From the NCBI GenBank assembly GCA_031261145.1, contig JAISJX010000155.1, forward strand, positions 1 through 6,249: a stretch of 6,249 nt of DNA, written 5' to 3'. The first letter of the stretch is position 1. The number at the start of each line of letters is the position of its first letter. The translations under genes were made by a program, and so were the position numbers. Source of the stretch: Tannerella sp. GTDB taxonomy: Bacteria > Bacteroidota > Bacteroidia > Bacteroidales > Tannerellaceae. Below the pieces are notes generated by a model. The model searched no databases. It was not told the DNA's origin and saw nothing but the letters and a program-made list of their open reading frames with translations. Below are positions 5,287 through 6,249 of the stretch, in pieces.

Positions 5287-6249
5287 TTATTCAAATGACG
5301 GACCGTATATATCATATTTTCCGCTCATTACTTTTTTCACTGCTTCCAGATAACCGAAGCCGTTTAGCATGTCGGGCAACAGATAACTGCCTTCCACCCA
5401 TTCGTTCCAGGCGTTGATTGTAATCAGTTTCGGCTGTTCGGGATGACTGTCCGCATAAGCCTTCGCTTTCGAGAGCAAGGCGGCGAAACTTTCGGGCGTA
5501 TTGTTGTAGTGCACTACGTCGTGGATGCCTTTGTTCGGGAAACGGGGCGTATCGTCCCAGCCGATGGACACGCAGGGAAAAAGCGGAATGTTTAAAATGG
5601 AATCCATTTGTGTCCGTATCTTGACGGAATTGGAGCCGTAAACCACATAATCTTCATTCATCCCGCCCATATTATACATCGCTACACTGTTGAATCCCAT
5701 TGTCTTCACCCTTTCGGAAAACCTTTCAGCCGCCTCTTTTGATAGAATAGAGCCGCCCCCCTGATTCCATTGAATATGCAAATCCGGAAATCCCGCTTTC
5801 TTCACTTCGTCCCTGAAATAATCGAGCGCTTTGCGGGCTTCTTCCGCGCTTCCTCCGAAACTTTCCATCAATTTATCCACGCTGAAAATGGAAAAGACCG
5901 GCTGACCGTCTATTTTAAAATAGTTCGGTTGTTTGAAATACTGTTTGATAACCCTATCGACAATGATTTTAAAGTTTTTCCAATCCACGTTGGCATTCCA
6001 CAACAGCGAGGTATCGTCCTTGTAACGGTGGTAGTTCCAGTAGTTTTTCTTCACATCGTGGTTAGCCCACATGATGTAAAACTGCATTTTCCCGTTGTTT
6101 TTGGCTTTCAGGAAACCGTTGTTGAGGGCGCTTTCGAGGTACGGACCTTCATCGTACCAATACCAGTCATAGACGAAGACATTGACTCCATGCGCCGTAG
6201 CGACATCAATCCATTTTTCCACCACTTTCGGGTCGTCGTCCATTTCATA
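5287..6249 (-). CDS. WbsX/GH99-like domain protein, C-terminal part (5' end outside window)
   Basis: The frame is open to the right edge; the Met at 6243 is preceded in frame by Tyr-Glu, and family members have sequence before DDPKV, so it is probably internal. From that Met, 318 residues are visible. Blocks typical of the WbsX/glycoside hydrolase 99-like family are FVYDWYWYD (23-31), IMWANHD (57-63), IDGQPVFSIF (111-120), GWDDTPR (228-234) and the C-terminal signature NAWNEWVEGSYLLPD (277-291) then GYLEAV (297-302). Glu281 and Glu284 in E-W-V-E occupy the place of the two catalytic acids in GH99 endo-mannosidases (E-W-x-E-G). A glycan-cleaving role is therefore likely, though WbsX proteins were first linked to polysaccharide synthesis loci. 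Whether it is secreted cannot be told, as the N-terminus is missing. No strong terminator follows the stop. Confidence 0.88.
   Translation of the reverse strand, partial: YEMDDDPKVVEKWIDVATAHGVNVFVYDWYWYDEGPYLESALNNGFLKAKNNGKMQFYIMWANHDVKKNYWNYHRYKDDTSLLWNANVDWKNFKIIVDRVIKQYFKQPNYFKIDGQPVFSIFSVDKLMESFGGSAEEARKALDYFRDEVKKAGFPDLHIQWNQGGGSILSKEAAERFSERVKTMGFNSVAMYNMGGMNEDYVVYGSNSVKIRTQMDSILNIPLFPCVSIGWDDTPRFPNKGIHDVVHYNNTPESFAALLSKAKAYADSHPEQPKLITINAWNEWVEGSYLLPDMLNGFGYLEAVKKVMSGKYDIYGPSFE

Overview
The window looks like chromosomal DNA of a member of the Bacteroidales (Bacteroidota). Four things point there: -7 boxes fitting the Bacteroidota consensus TAnnTTTG in several intergenic regions, A-rich leaders without strong Shine-Dalgarno sites, a tRNA gene without an encoded CCA end, and gene families common in that order (WbsX/GH99-like protein, SPASM maturase, nitrilase-fused NAD synthetase). 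The genus cannot be fixed from the sequence.

Layout, left to right. (1) Positions 1-359 hold the C-terminal end of a radical SAM/SPASM enzyme whose start lies outside the window. (2) Positions 360-1003 carry no convincing protein gene. They hold a concentric palindromic repeat with four small hairpins (397-540), a doubtful 36-codon ORF, a terminator hairpin, a tRNA-Asn(GUU) gene on the minus strand, and a compact divergent promoter region. (3) Two plus-strand genes follow: a Gfo/Idh/MocA oxidoreductase (1004-2050) and, 103 bp later, a PfkB-family sugar kinase (2154-3056). (4) Converging on the kinase with a gap of only 15 bp is nadE on the minus strand (3072-5003), a complete glutamine-dependent NAD+ synthetase. 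(5) Just upstream of nadE lies a nested palindromic, MITE-like element (5043-5187), which appears to sit between the nadE promoter and its start codon. (6) Positions 5287-6249 hold the C-terminal part of a WbsX/GH99-like carbohydrate-active protein on the minus strand, cut by the window edge.

The genes do not form one obvious pathway. nadE is a housekeeping gene for the last step of NAD+ synthesis. The oxidoreductase and kinase could form a small sugar or cyclitol module, since the oxidoreductase resembles YdgJ/IolW-type enzymes, but their substrates cannot be read from sequence. I see no phage, CRISPR or defence system. The parts that ordinary annotation would miss are the two palindromic repeat elements, each with a regular internal architecture, and the position of the second one in the likely 5' leader of nadE.
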